NCBI GenBank assembly: GCA_900548935.1
Contig: URMR01000020.1
Coordinates: 1-17,658 of the forward strand
Length of the DNA: 17,658 bases
Reading direction: 5' to 3'
Source of the DNA: an uncultured Collinsella sp.
GTDB taxonomy: Bacteria; Actinomycetota; Coriobacteriia; Coriobacteriales; Coriobacteriaceae
Below the pieces are notes generated by a model. That model saw only the letters and a list, made by a program, of their open reading frames with translations, had not been told where the DNA came from and searched no databases. Shown one piece after another: positions 1-7,396 of the stretch; the stretch's first letter is position 1, and each line of letters starts with the position of its first letter. The translations under genes and the position numbers were made by a program.

Positions 1-247
1 ATGACCAGAAGGTCTATGCCTTGCCTTTTTCATGCCAACTTGTTCGCTCTGGACGGCGCTCGCTGGCGTTGCCGAAACATCGGCGTTGCCTTGGTCCAGA
101 TGTGGCACTTGGGGACGGTCCTTTTCGTCGGGGCCTACCGGCGCATTGGGGGTTTGCGCCTTCCATGCATGACAGCCGTCTCTTTTATGTTTCCTTTAGC
201 CGTTGCTGCTTAGGATGGGGGTTAGTCGGTAGGAAGGGAGTGTCTAT
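1..247. other. Intergenic or unresolved 5' edge
   Basis: No recognisable gene lies in the first 247 bases. A 70-codon open frame runs through 1-213, but it has no visible Shine-Dalgarno sequence, no recognisable domain, and is rich in Arg, Cys and Trp as expected of an out-of-frame reading of GC-rich DNA. GGCGTTGCC is repeated directly at 65-73 and 82-90. GGGGACGGTCC at 111-121 resembles the GGGGACAG-type core of the repeat element after the exporter gene (1817-1919). The segment could hold the promoter of the exporter or a remnant of a repeat; I cannot decide. Confidence 0.3.
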
Positions 248-1816
248 ATGGACGACGCGAGCGAGCGTGCAATCGAAGAGGACATGCTCGATCAGTTCAA
301 TTACTTTGACGATGAGGATGAGGAGCTGATCGATCGTCGCGAGCCGGCACCGCTTGACTCATTTGATCTGGTCGATGAAGAGCCCGACGAGGACGAGGGC
401 GAATCAACGGAGCCCCCACAGCCTTCGCGCCTTGACTCGCTGCTTTCGAGAGCCCCCATGCACCACGGCGTTCGTGCCGGCGCGCTCCATATGAAAACTG
501 ACTGGCACCAGATCGTGACGGCAGGCGATGAGCTTGCTGTCGATGCGCCGCTCACCGATAAATCATCCATCATCTGCCGCACCGGCATGCTTATGCTGGC
601 AAGCGGAACGGGTGCCTGGCGCGTGCGCGATACCATGAATCGTGTTGCCGCCGTGCTCGGCGTTACGATTCACGTCGACCTGAGTCTTCTGTCGTTTGAG
701 TGCACCTGCATCGAAGATGGCCACTGCTTTAACGAGGTTGTCAGCCTGCCCACAACGGGAGTCAATACTCATCGCATTTGGATGATGGAGAGCTTCTTAA
801 AGGAAATCGAGATTTATGGGCGCCGGTTTACCGTGCACGAATACCACGAGATGCTCAAGACCGTTGAGAGCTCAAAGCCCGACTACGTTCCCTGGCAACA
901 GGGCCTTGCGGCAGCCTGTGCTTGCGGTGCCTTCGTCTTTTTACTCGGCGGCGGCCCTATCGAGATGGCCTGCGCGTTCGTAGGCGCTGGTGTCGGCAAC
1001 TTTGCTCGCTCCCATATTCTCAAGCAGGGTCTTGGCCAGTTTAGCGCGCTGACGACTGGCGTTGCGCTCGCTTGCGTTTCGTATCTGCTGGCATTGCTCG
1101 GCCTTGGCCAGGTCATTCCAGGGGCAATGTCGCACCAAGAAGGCTATATCGGCGCCATGCTCTTTGTGATTCCCGGCTTTCCCCTCATTACGGCAGGCCT
1201 CGATATCGCTAAGCTCGATATGCGAAGCGGTATCGAGCGTCTTTCGTATGCTGTATCGATTATTGTGATGGCGACCCTCGTAGGTTGGATGGTTGCCGAA
1301 TGTGTGGGACTGGCGCCGGATGACTTCGCCCCGCTCGGCCTCTCACCGTTGGCTCTTACGCTCTTGCGCATACTGATGAGCTTTATCGGTGTATTTGGCT
1401 TCTCGGTTATGTTCAACAGCCCGGTAAAGATGGCAGCGGCGGCAGGGCTCATCGGCGCTGTGTCCAATACCTTGCGCCTTACGCTCGTCGATGCGCCGAC
1501 GATACTTCCTTTCCTGGGCCTGGGCACAGGTATGCCTCCCGAGGCAGCAGCGTTTATCGGCGCACTGGTATCGGGGTTGCTCGCGAGCTTAGCCGAAATC
1601 AAGCTCACCTACCCGCGTATCGCCCTCACGGTGCCATCGATTGTCATTATGGTGCCGGGCTTGTATCTGTATCGCTCGATGTATTACATGTGCACCTTCG
1701 ACACAGTCAATATGCTCGGCTGGTTTGTGCGCGCAGTGCTCATCGTGGCGTTTTTGCCCGTTGGCCTGGGTGTGGCGAGAACCCTCACCGACCCTCGCTG
1801 GCGCCACACCAGCTAA
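248..1816 (+). CDS. Threonine/serine exporter family protein (fused ThrE type)
   Basis: A 522-residue membrane protein of the ThrE family, which is known for export of threonine and serine in actinobacteria. Residues 1-80 are very acidic and probably cytosolic. Residues about 85-215 match the soluble N-terminal ThrE domain, including the run RTGMLMLASGTG followed by a region with WRVRDTMNRVAAVLG. From about residue 218 there are roughly ten hydrophobic segments, consistent with the two membrane halves (ThrE plus the ThrE_2/DUF3815-like half) fused in one chain; many bacteria encode them as two proteins. The ATG at 248 has GGAAGGGAG at 232-240 with seven bases of spacing, which supports this start. 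The stop at 1814-1816 is followed immediately by a repeat element. Family assignment is firm. Substrate is inferred from the family only, because related two-gene systems may carry other small acids. Confidence 0.85.
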   Translation: MDDASERAIEEDMLDQFNYFDDEDEELIDRREPAPLDSFDLVDEEPDEDEGESTEPPQPSRLDSLLSRAPMHHGVRAGALHMKTDWHQIVTAGDELAVDAPLTDKSSIICRTGMLMLASGTGAWRVRDTMNRVAAVLGVTIHVDLSLLSFECTCIEDGHCFNEVVSLPTTGVNTHRIWMMESFLKEIEIYGRRFTVHEYHEMLKTVESSKPDYVPWQQGLAAACACGAFVFLLGGGPIEMACAFVGAGVGNFARSHILKQGLGQFSALTTGVALACVSYLLALLGLGQVIPGAMSHQEGYIGAMLFVIPGFPLITAGLDIAKLDMRSGIERLSYAVSIIVMATLVGWMVAECVGLAPDDFAPLGLSPLALTLLRILMSFIGVFGFSVMFNSPVKMAAAAGLIGAVSNTLRLTLVDAPTILPFLGLGTGMPPEAAAFIGALVSGLLASLAEIKLTYPRIALTVPSIVIMVPGLYLYRSMYYMCTFDTVNMLGWFVRAVLIVAFLPVGLGVARTLTDPRWRHTS

Positions 1817-1849
1817 TTGGTGCAAGGGGGACAGGTTACTTTGCACCAA
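1817..1849. repeat. Inverted repeat, TTGGTGCAA / TTGCACCAA
   Basis: Perfect 9-bp arms (1817-1825 and 1841-1849) enclose a 15-base loop containing GGGGGACAGG. The left arm begins on the base right after the exporter stop codon. There is no T-run after the hairpin, so it is not a typical intrinsic terminator. Together with the next inverted repeat it looks like a REP/BIME-style intergenic element, as moved by IS200-like REP-associated transposases. That origin is an inference. Confidence 0.6.
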
Positions 1850-1852
1850 ATG

Positions 1853-1919
1853 AGTTGCGGTGAAATAGGGACTGAATTGCTGCTTAAAGGGTCAAAACAT
1901 TCCGTATTCCACCGCAACT
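1853..1919. repeat. Imperfect 19-bp inverted repeat, REP-like
   Basis: The left arm AGTTGCGGTGAAATAGGGA (1853-1871) pairs with 1901-1919 at 17 of 19 positions across a 29-base loop. The outer ten bases, AGTTGCGGTG/CACCGCAACT, are perfect. The GGGACTG at 1868-1874 echoes GGGGACAGG in the preceding hairpin. Two adjacent hairpins between genes, without coding potential, fit a REP-type palindrome pair. Confidence 0.6.
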
Positions 1920-2035
1920 TATGGGGTCGGGGGATTATTGATGCCCTGCATCTTCATAAACTCAACGCTTACGGAGCACGTGCTTTTCGTGCTAGGCTGA
2001 TTCCACCACATAAGTAGTCGCAGACGCACGTATCA

Positions 2036-2086
2036 CGGGCGGGCGAGATGAAGTCCCAACAGCTCCATCTCGCCCGCCCGTTTTTG
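2036..2086 (+). terminator. Very strong intrinsic terminator upstream of the DUF2798 gene
   Basis: A perfect 15-bp stem (CGGGCGGGCGAGATG at 2036-2050 with its exact complement at 2066-2080) and a 15-base loop are followed by five T. It lies 220 bases after the exporter stop and 31 bases before the next start. It may simply end the exporter transcript, end a small RNA made from 1925-2086, or attenuate the downstream gene. A smaller hairpin AGCACG/CGTGCT (1975-1980, 1988-1993) precedes it, and a GC palindrome (2090-2103) sits just before the next ribosome binding site. Confidence 0.8.
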
Positions 2087-2117
2087 TTGTGCGCCGCGGC
2101 GCAACACAGAAAGGACC

Positions 2118-2675
2118 ATGCCCTTTATGCCTATCAACAAACGAGAGAGCCTGCTGTTCACCTTTATCATGTGCTTTTGCATGGTGCTCTGGATGAGCAT
2201 CTACAACGTTGCCCTGCAGCACGGGGCCGTCAACGGCGAGGTCGTTGCCGCCGCGTGGCTCGGCTTCCCCGTTGCCTACATTTTTGCCATGTGCTGCGAC
2301 TGGTTCGTCGCCAGCCCGCTCGCCAAGGGTTTCGCCTTTAAGTACTTGGTCACGCCGGGCAAGAGCTCGCCGCTTGCCATGACGCTCGCCGTCAGCTCCT
2401 GCATGGTCGTTCCCATGGTCATCATCATGTCGCTTTACGGCGCGTGCGAGGGTCTGACGCACATGCCCGGCGGCATCCTTGCGAACCTGTATTCCGTGCC
2501 CGCGATCTGGATGATCAACATCCCGCATAATTATGTGATGGCGCTGCCGTGGAACCTTTTGGTAGCCGGTCCGATTTCCCACTTCGTTTTCCGTCGCGCC
2601 TTCCCTGTGGGGACGGTTTTCGAGGAGGAGCATGCCGAGCTCTTGGAGCAGGCTATGGCTCCTGAGTGCGAGTAG
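2118..2675 (+). CDS. DUF2798-type small membrane protein
   Basis: A 185-residue integral membrane protein. The opening PINKRESLLFTFIMCFCMV and the four hydrophobic stretches (about residues 10-32, 43-65, 83-107 and 132-155) match the uncharacterised DUF2798 family, small proteins whose role is unknown. The N-terminal helix follows a short basic stretch, and the C-terminal 25 residues are acidic and probably cytosolic. The start is uncertain: the AGAAAGGA at 2108-2115 lies only two bases from the ATG at 2118 and eleven bases from the in-frame ATG at 2127, so translation may begin at 2127 (MPINKRE). It stands alone between two terminators and so is likely monocistronic. No function is proposed. 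Confidence 0.75.
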   Translation: MPFMPINKRESLLFTFIMCFCMVLWMSIYNVALQHGAVNGEVVAAAWLGFPVAYIFAMCCDWFVASPLAKGFAFKYLVTPGKSSPLAMTLAVSSCMVVPMVIIMSLYGACEGLTHMPGGILANLYSVPAIWMINIPHNYVMALPWNLLVAGPISHFVFRRAFPVGTVFEEEHAELLEQAMAPECE

Positions 2676-2841
2676 CTCGCTTAGGGATCTGCTGAGCGCG
2701 GGCGACTTGCTTGGTTGAAGCCCTAAGCGTGGATAGCTCTCTCGGCGACATCGCGGGCGTGAGCGGTGCGCATGACCGGAGGGCCCGTGCTGCTCCGTTG
2801 CCCGACGTGCTAGCGCGCAGAACAATCTGTTGGTGCATTCG
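2676..2841 (+). ncRNA. Possible structured 3' region or small RNA (weak)
   Basis: About 165 bases without an open frame of interest. A perfect 9-bp inverted repeat (CGCTTAGGG at 2678-2686, CCCTAAGCG at 2721-2729) starts three bases after the stop codon, and CGGAG/CTCCG pairs further down. The stretch runs directly into the terminator at 2842-2874. This layout fits a structured 3' UTR or a 3'-derived small RNA. I recognise no known RNA family, and pairing can arise by chance in GC-rich DNA. Confidence 0.25.
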
Positions 2842-2874
2842 GCGGCTGCTGAAGCGTTTCGGCAGCCGCTTTTT
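2842..2874 (+). terminator. Intrinsic terminator
   Basis: GCGGCTGC (2842-2849) pairs with GCAGCCGC (2862-2869). GAA/TTC can extend the pairing inside, and five T follow at 2870-2874. It closes the transcript of the DUF2798-type gene and insulates the activase operon. Confidence 0.75.
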
Positions 2875-2886
2875 ATACGGAGTTTA

Positions 2887-2907
2887 AATACAACAGTCTA
2901 TTGTATT
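2887..2907. promoter_or_regulatory. 21-bp palindromic operator, probably for the TetR regulator
   Basis: The arms AATACAACAG (2887-2896) and CTATTGTATT (2898-2907) are complementary at nine of ten positions around a single central T. Size and symmetry are typical of TetR-family operators. It lies about 10 bases upstream of the likely -10 and would cover the -35 region. The only TetR gene in the window is the second gene of the operon that starts here, so autoregulation is the simplest reading. Confidence 0.65.
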
Positions 2908-2915
2908 ACGTAGAG

Positions 2916-2924
2916 TGGTATATC
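2916..2924 (+). promoter_or_regulatory. Extended -10 promoter of the activase operon
   Basis: TGG-TATATC at 2916-2924 fits an extended -10 (TGn then TATAAT-like). No good -35 lies at the proper distance, where the palindromic operator sits instead. Transcription would start near 2931, about 26 bases before the start codon. Confidence 0.4.
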
Positions 2925-2956
2925 TCTAGCGGGAAAAATGCGAGAGACGGAGCATT

Positions 2957-5900
2957 ATGGCGTTGCTAGTAGGACTGGACGTAGGGTCGACGACGACCAA
3001 AGTTTACGCGATGCACGAGGATATGACCGAGGCGTGGTGGGGATATCGCCGCCACGGGGCGTGTCAGACAGCGAGCGTGCGCGCCATGCTCGGCGAGCTC
3101 GCCGAGCGCTTTCCCCATGAGTCGCTGCGCGTTGCGGTGACCGGCTCGGGTGCGCGCGATATCGCGACCGCGCTGGGCGCCTCGTACGTTCAGGAGGTGG
3201 TCGCCAACGCGCTCGCGATCAGCAGGTTCTATCCGCAGACGCGCTGCGCCATCGAGCTGGGCGGCCAAGACGCCAAGATGATCTTCTTCCGCACCAACGA
3301 TAAGGGAGACATCGAGGTTGCCGACATGCGCATGAACGGCTCGTGCGCAGGCGGTACCGGTGCATTTATCGACGAGATGGCAAAGCTCATGGGGGTCGGC
3401 ACCGAATCGGGCGAGTTCGAGCAGCTCGCAAGCCGGGGAACGACCGTCCACGAGGTCTCGGGCCGCTGCGGCGTGTACGCAAAGACCGATATCCAGCCGC
3501 TGCTCAACGAGGGCATTCCTACCACCGACCTGGCGCTTTCGGCGCTTCACGCGGTCGCCCGCCAAACGATCGGCGGTCTGGCCCAGGGTATCGACATCGA
3601 GCCGCCGGTAATCTTCGAGGGCGGTACGCTCGCCTACAACCCCACGCTGGTCCGCGTGTTCCGGGAGCAACTGAATCTATCGGACGATCAGGTTATCGTC
3701 CCGCGCGATCCGCAGATCATGGTCGCGCGCGGTGCCGCCCTGTCGCTGACCGACATGTTCGCATCGTCCCAACCGATCGACCTTCCCGACGCTTTTGTCC
3801 GGCTGGATAAGCTCGAGACGGTCGCGCCCGCAAGCGGGGAGGGACGTCTTGCCCAGCCCTTTTTTGCCACACCTGCCGAGCAGGCGGATTTTACGGCACG
3901 CCATGGCAAAGAGACGCCGGCAAAGGGTCCGGATGCGTATGCGCCCGGAGAGACGGTGCGTGTGGCGCTCGGTATCGATTCGGGGAGCACGACGACCAAG
4001 TTCGCCCTGGTCGATGAGGCGGGTGAGCTTGTCGATTCGTTCTACGCGTCTAATAACGGCAGACCGCTCGACGTCGCCCAACAGGGTCTTGTCAGCTTGA
4101 AGAACCGCTGGGAGACAGCGGGAGTCACGCTTGCGATCGATGCCGTGGGCACCACGGGATACGGCGAGGAGCTTTTCGCGCGCGCGTTCCACGCCGACTA
4201 CCATACGGTCGAGACGGTCGCGCACGCCCGCGCCGCGTGCGCATGCGTTCCAGATGCGACCTTCGTGCTCGACATCGGCGGACAGGATATGAAGGCCATC
4301 TGGCTCAACCACGGCGTGCTGACCGATATCGTCGTCAACGAGGCGTGCTCTGCGGGCTGCGGCTCGTTCCTCGAGGGTTTTGCCAAAAACCTCGGAATAG
4401 CCGTTGAGGATATCGCGACCGAGGCATTTTCGTCCAAAGCCCCCGCCGTTCTCGGCAGCCGCTGCACGGTGTTCATGAACAGCAGCGTCGTTTCCGAGCA
4501 GCGGCGCGGTAAGGGTCCGGGCGACATCATGGCCGGTCTCTGCCGTTCGATTATCGAGAACGTGTTCACCAAGGTCATTCGCGTTTCAAATCTCAACCGT
4601 CTGGGCGACAAAGTCGTCGTCCAGGGCGGCACGTTCCGAAACGACGCGGTGCTGCGCGCATTCGAGCAGTATTTGGGCAAACCCGTCACGCGTGCGCCCC
4701 ACCCGGGGCTGATGGGCGCTATCGGTATCGCCCTGCTCGCGCGCGAGGAATGCCGCAAGGGCGACGCCGGCACGTCGTTTATCGGGCTCGATGCCGTGGA
4801 GCGCTTCGAGCATCGCGAGTTCGGCGGCGTTACCTGCCGTCGGTGCAACAACCGCTGCCAGCGCGCGGTCGTGGCATTTGGCGACGGCTCGCTTTACGTC
4901 ACGGGCAATCGCTGCCCGCGCGGCGGCGCCATCTCATGGGATGAGCTCGTGCGCGAGGTTCCCGCGGCGGAGGAGCTGCGTCCGCAGGGTGCTTGCGAGG
5001 CACAGGCACCCGGCACGGGGCGCGACCGGACCGCGGCTGCCCCCAATCTCTTTGTCGACCGCGAGAAGCTGCTGTTCGAGTCGTGCCCCACGGTTCCCGT
5101 CTGCGGGGGGCGCGATGTCACGATCGGCATTCCCCGTGTGCTCGAGTTCTGGGACACCATGCCGTTCTGGTCGACGTTCTTCAGCACGCTCGGCTTTAAG
5201 GTGCGCGTCTCGGGACGCAGCACCAAGGCGATGTACGAGCGCGGTCTGGCGCACGTCACATCCGACACCGTGTGCTTCCCGGCCAAGCTCGTCCACGGGC
5301 ACATCCGCAATCTCGTCGACGCCGGCGTCGACCGCATCTTCATGCCCATCATCACGACGGTGCCCACCGAAAACACCGCCTCTACCAGCGAGTGGATGTG
5401 CGCCGTCGTAAAGGGATACCCCTACGTGATGCGCAATTCCGATAACCCGGAGGAGCGTTTCGGCGTTCCGTTCGATACGCCGCTGTTCCACTGGTACGAC
5501 GAGGGCGACCGAAACCGCCAGCTCAAGGCGTGGTGCAAGGAGACCTTCGATATCGATGCCGACCTGGTTGCCAAGGCGACCGAGCAGGCGGACCGCGCGC
5601 AGCAGACGTTTGAGAACCAGCTGCAGCTGCGCGGCAGGCAGGTGCTCGAGAACGTGCGCGAGGACGGCGGCTACGCGGTGGTGATCGCTTCGCGCCCGTA
5701 CCACAACGACCCGCTGGTCAACCACGGGCTGCCCAAGCTCTTCTCTGAGCGCGGCATCCCCGTGCTGACGCCCGATGCGGTGCCGGGGGTCTGCAACGTC
5801 GATCTTTCCAACAGCCGCATCGACATCGTGAACAACTACCATGCGCGCATGCTGTCGTGCGCGGTCATCGTCGCATCGACGCCCGAGCTCGAGCTCGTGC

Positions 5901-7396
5901 AGATGGGCAGCTTCGGCTGCGGCCACGATGCGTATCTCACCGACGAGATCGCGCGCATGATGGGCGAGATGGGCTCCAAGGTTCCGATGATGATCAAGCT
6001 CGATGAGAGCGACGTCGCCGGTCCCATGGGCATTCGCGTGCGTTCGTTTATCGAGTCGGTCAACCGTCGTCGCGCGGAGGAGCGTGCCGAGGGCGCCCGG
6101 GTGCACGCGGTCCATCCGCTCGACGACCCGTATAAGGTCAAGTACACCAAGCGCGACCGGCACGACAAGATCGCGCTGGTCCCCAACACCTCCCATGCGT
6201 TCTGCAGGCTCATGACCGCGGCGATGCGCAATCAGGGCGTGCGCGCCGAGGCCCTTGATATCGGGCGCGAGGATGCCATCCGCCTGGGCAAACGCTATGT
6301 GCACAACGACATCTGCTTCCCCGCGCAAATCGTGATCGGCGAGGCGCTCGCGGCACTCGAGAGCGGTAAGTACGACCCGCACGACGTCGCCGTGGTGACT
6401 GGCAAGTATATCGGCGACTGCCGCCTGACGCACTACATGCCCCTGCTGCGCCGCGCGCTCGACGACGCGGGATACGACTATGTCCCGGTGCTCACCAACG
6501 ACGACGTCGATGCCCACAATGCGCATCCGGGCTTCAAGCTCGGCCTTGGCCCGAGCATCCAGATCGCCTACGGTCTTCCCATGATCGATGCCCTCGAGGC
6601 CATGCTTAGGCGCATCCGTCCCTACGAGCTCGAGAAGGGCGCGGCGGACGCTGCGTTCGACCGCGCGCTCGATGAGGTTATCGAGGGCATGGAGCGCTCC
6701 GGGCTGAGAGGCCAGGCGACGGGCTTCAAACGCGCGCTTGCGATCATGGACGCCGTTCCGTACGACCGCTCGAACCCGCATCCGACCGTTCTCATCGTGG
6801 GCGAGTACCTGCTCAATTTCCATCTCGGCGCCAACCACGAGATCGAGCGCTACCTCGAGGACAACGGGCTCGAGGTCATCGAGGCGCGCATGACCGACGT
6901 GATCCGCAAGACCTATTTCTACAAGCATGCGCAGTCGCGCGAGTTCCACGTCGACCTGTCGCTGCCCGAAAAGGCCTGGTACGCCACGGCGGACAACCTG
7001 TTCGAGCTCGCGCACGACCGTTGCGACCGCCTGGGCGCGGCGAGCCCGCTCTACGAGCCGCCGACGCGCATGCCCGAGCTCGTGCGCGCGAGCGATAAGA
7101 TCCTGCACCATACGTTCGATGCGGGCGAGGGCGTGCTGATTCCGGCGGAGATCCTCGAGCACGCCAAGCGCGGCTGCCGCAACTTCGTGATCCTGCAGCC
7201 GTTCGGGTGTCTGCCCAACCATGTCGTGGGGCGCGGGCTCATCCATGCGCTCAAGGAGCAGTATCCCACGGCGCAGTTCCTGCCGCTCGACTACGATCCC
7301 GACGTGAGCTTCGCCAACGTGGAGAACCGTCTTCAGATGCTCATCATGAACGCCAAGGCGCAGGGGTGCGGTGAGGCGCATGGCGAGACCGCGTAA
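2957..7396 (+). CDS. Giant 2-hydroxyacyl-CoA dehydratase activase-like protein (two ASKHA modules)
   Basis: A 1479-residue iron-sulfur ATPase-like fusion. Module 1 (about 1-270) is an ASKHA fold of the BcrAD/BadFG/HgdC activase family, with GSTTTK at 10-15, C130 in CAGGTGAF and C171 in GRCGVYAK, the spacing of the cysteines that hold the bridging [4Fe-4S] cluster in activase dimers. Module 2 (about 335-595) repeats this: GSTTTK at 343-348, C464 and C503. A cluster C627-x2-C630-x3-C634-x18-C653 follows. From about 721 comes a DUF2229-like domain (VTIGIPRVLEFWDT, then VCFPAK near 773), FGCGHDAY near 986, a second CFPA motif near 1118 and FGCLPN near 1416. Known activases pass one electron, driven by ATP, to a dehydratase. 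Whether this fusion activates a partner or reduces its own substrate is unknown. No dehydratase gene is in the window. GGAG at 2949-2952 supports the ATG. The TetR gene overlaps its end. Confidence 0.88.
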   Translation: MALLVGLDVGSTTTKVYAMHEDMTEAWWGYRRHGACQTASVRAMLGELAERFPHESLRVAVTGSGARDIATALGASYVQEVVANALAISRFYPQTRCAIELGGQDAKMIFFRTNDKGDIEVADMRMNGSCAGGTGAFIDEMAKLMGVGTESGEFEQLASRGTTVHEVSGRCGVYAKTDIQPLLNEGIPTTDLALSALHAVARQTIGGLAQGIDIEPPVIFEGGTLAYNPTLVRVFREQLNLSDDQVIVPRDPQIMVARGAALSLTDMFASSQPIDLPDAFVRLDKLETVAPASGEGRLAQPFFATPAEQADFTARHGKETPAKGPDAYAPGETVRVALGIDSGSTTTKFALVDEAGELVDSFYASNNGRPLDVAQQGLVSLKNRWETAGVTLAIDAVGTTGYGEELFARAFHADYHTVETVAHARAACACVPDATFVLDIGGQDMKAIWLNHGVLTDIVVNEACSAGCGSFLEGFAKNLGIAVEDIATEAFSSKAPAVLGSRCTVFMNSSVVSEQRRGKGPGDIMAGLCRSIIENVFTKVIRVSNLNRLGDKVVVQGGTFRNDAVLRAFEQYLGKPVTRAPHPGLMGAIGIALLAREECRKGDAGTSFIGLDAVERFEHREFGGVTCRRCNNRCQRAVVAFGDGSLYVTGNRCPRGGAISWDELVREVPAAEELRPQGACEAQAPGTGRDRTAAAPNLFVDREKLLFESCPTVPVCGGRDVTIGIPRVLEFWDTMPFWSTFFSTLGFKVRVSGRSTKAMYERGLAHVTSDTVCFPAKLVHGHIRNLVDAGVDRIFMPIITTVPTENTASTSEWMCAVVKGYPYVMRNSDNPEERFGVPFDTPLFHWYDEGDRNRQLKAWCKETFDIDADLVAKATEQADRAQQTFENQLQLRGRQVLENVREDGGYAVVIASRPYHNDPLVNHGLPKLFSERGIPVLTPDAVPGVCNVDLSNSRIDIVNNYHARMLSCAVIVASTPELELVQMGSFGCGHDAYLTDEIARMMGEMGSKVPMMIKLDESDVAGPMGIRVRSFIESVNRRRAEERAEGARVHAVHPLDDPYKVKYTKRDRHDKIALVPNTSHAFCRLMTAAMRNQGVRAEALDIGREDAIRLGKRYVHNDICFPAQIVIGEALAALESGKYDPHDVAVVTGKYIGDCRLTHYMPLLRRALDDAGYDYVPVLTNDDVDAHNAHPGFKLGLGPSIQIAYGLPMIDALEAMLRRIRPYELEKGAADAAFDRALDEVIEGMERSGLRGQATGFKRALAIMDAVPYDRSNPHPTVLIVGEYLLNFHLGANHEIERYLEDNGLEVIEARMTDVIRKTYFYKHAQSREFHVDLSLPEKAWYATADNLFELAHDRCDRLGAASPLYEPPTRMPELVRASDKILHHTFDAGEGVLIPAEILEHAKRGCRNFVILQPFGCLPNHVVGRGLIHALKEQYPTAQFLPLDYDPDVSFANVENRLQMLIMNAKAQGCGEAHGETA

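Noticed and set aside
1..213. 70-codon open frame at the left edge
   Set aside because: No ribosome site and no recognisable sequence; composition fits non-coding GC-rich DNA.
2607..2625. GGGGACGG motif resembling the REP-like element
   Set aside because: It lies inside the DUF2798 coding sequence as an ordinary codon run, with no inverted repeat around it.
1992..2825. 277-codon minus-strand open frame over the DUF2798 gene
   Set aside because: It spans a terminator and low-complexity His/Arg-rich peptide; the plus-strand membrane protein is the real gene.
2676..2841. T-box or cobalamin riboswitch upstream of the activase gene
   Set aside because: No T-box GGTGGTACCGCG-like element or cobalamin box was seen, and the stretch ends in a terminator before the operon's own promoter.
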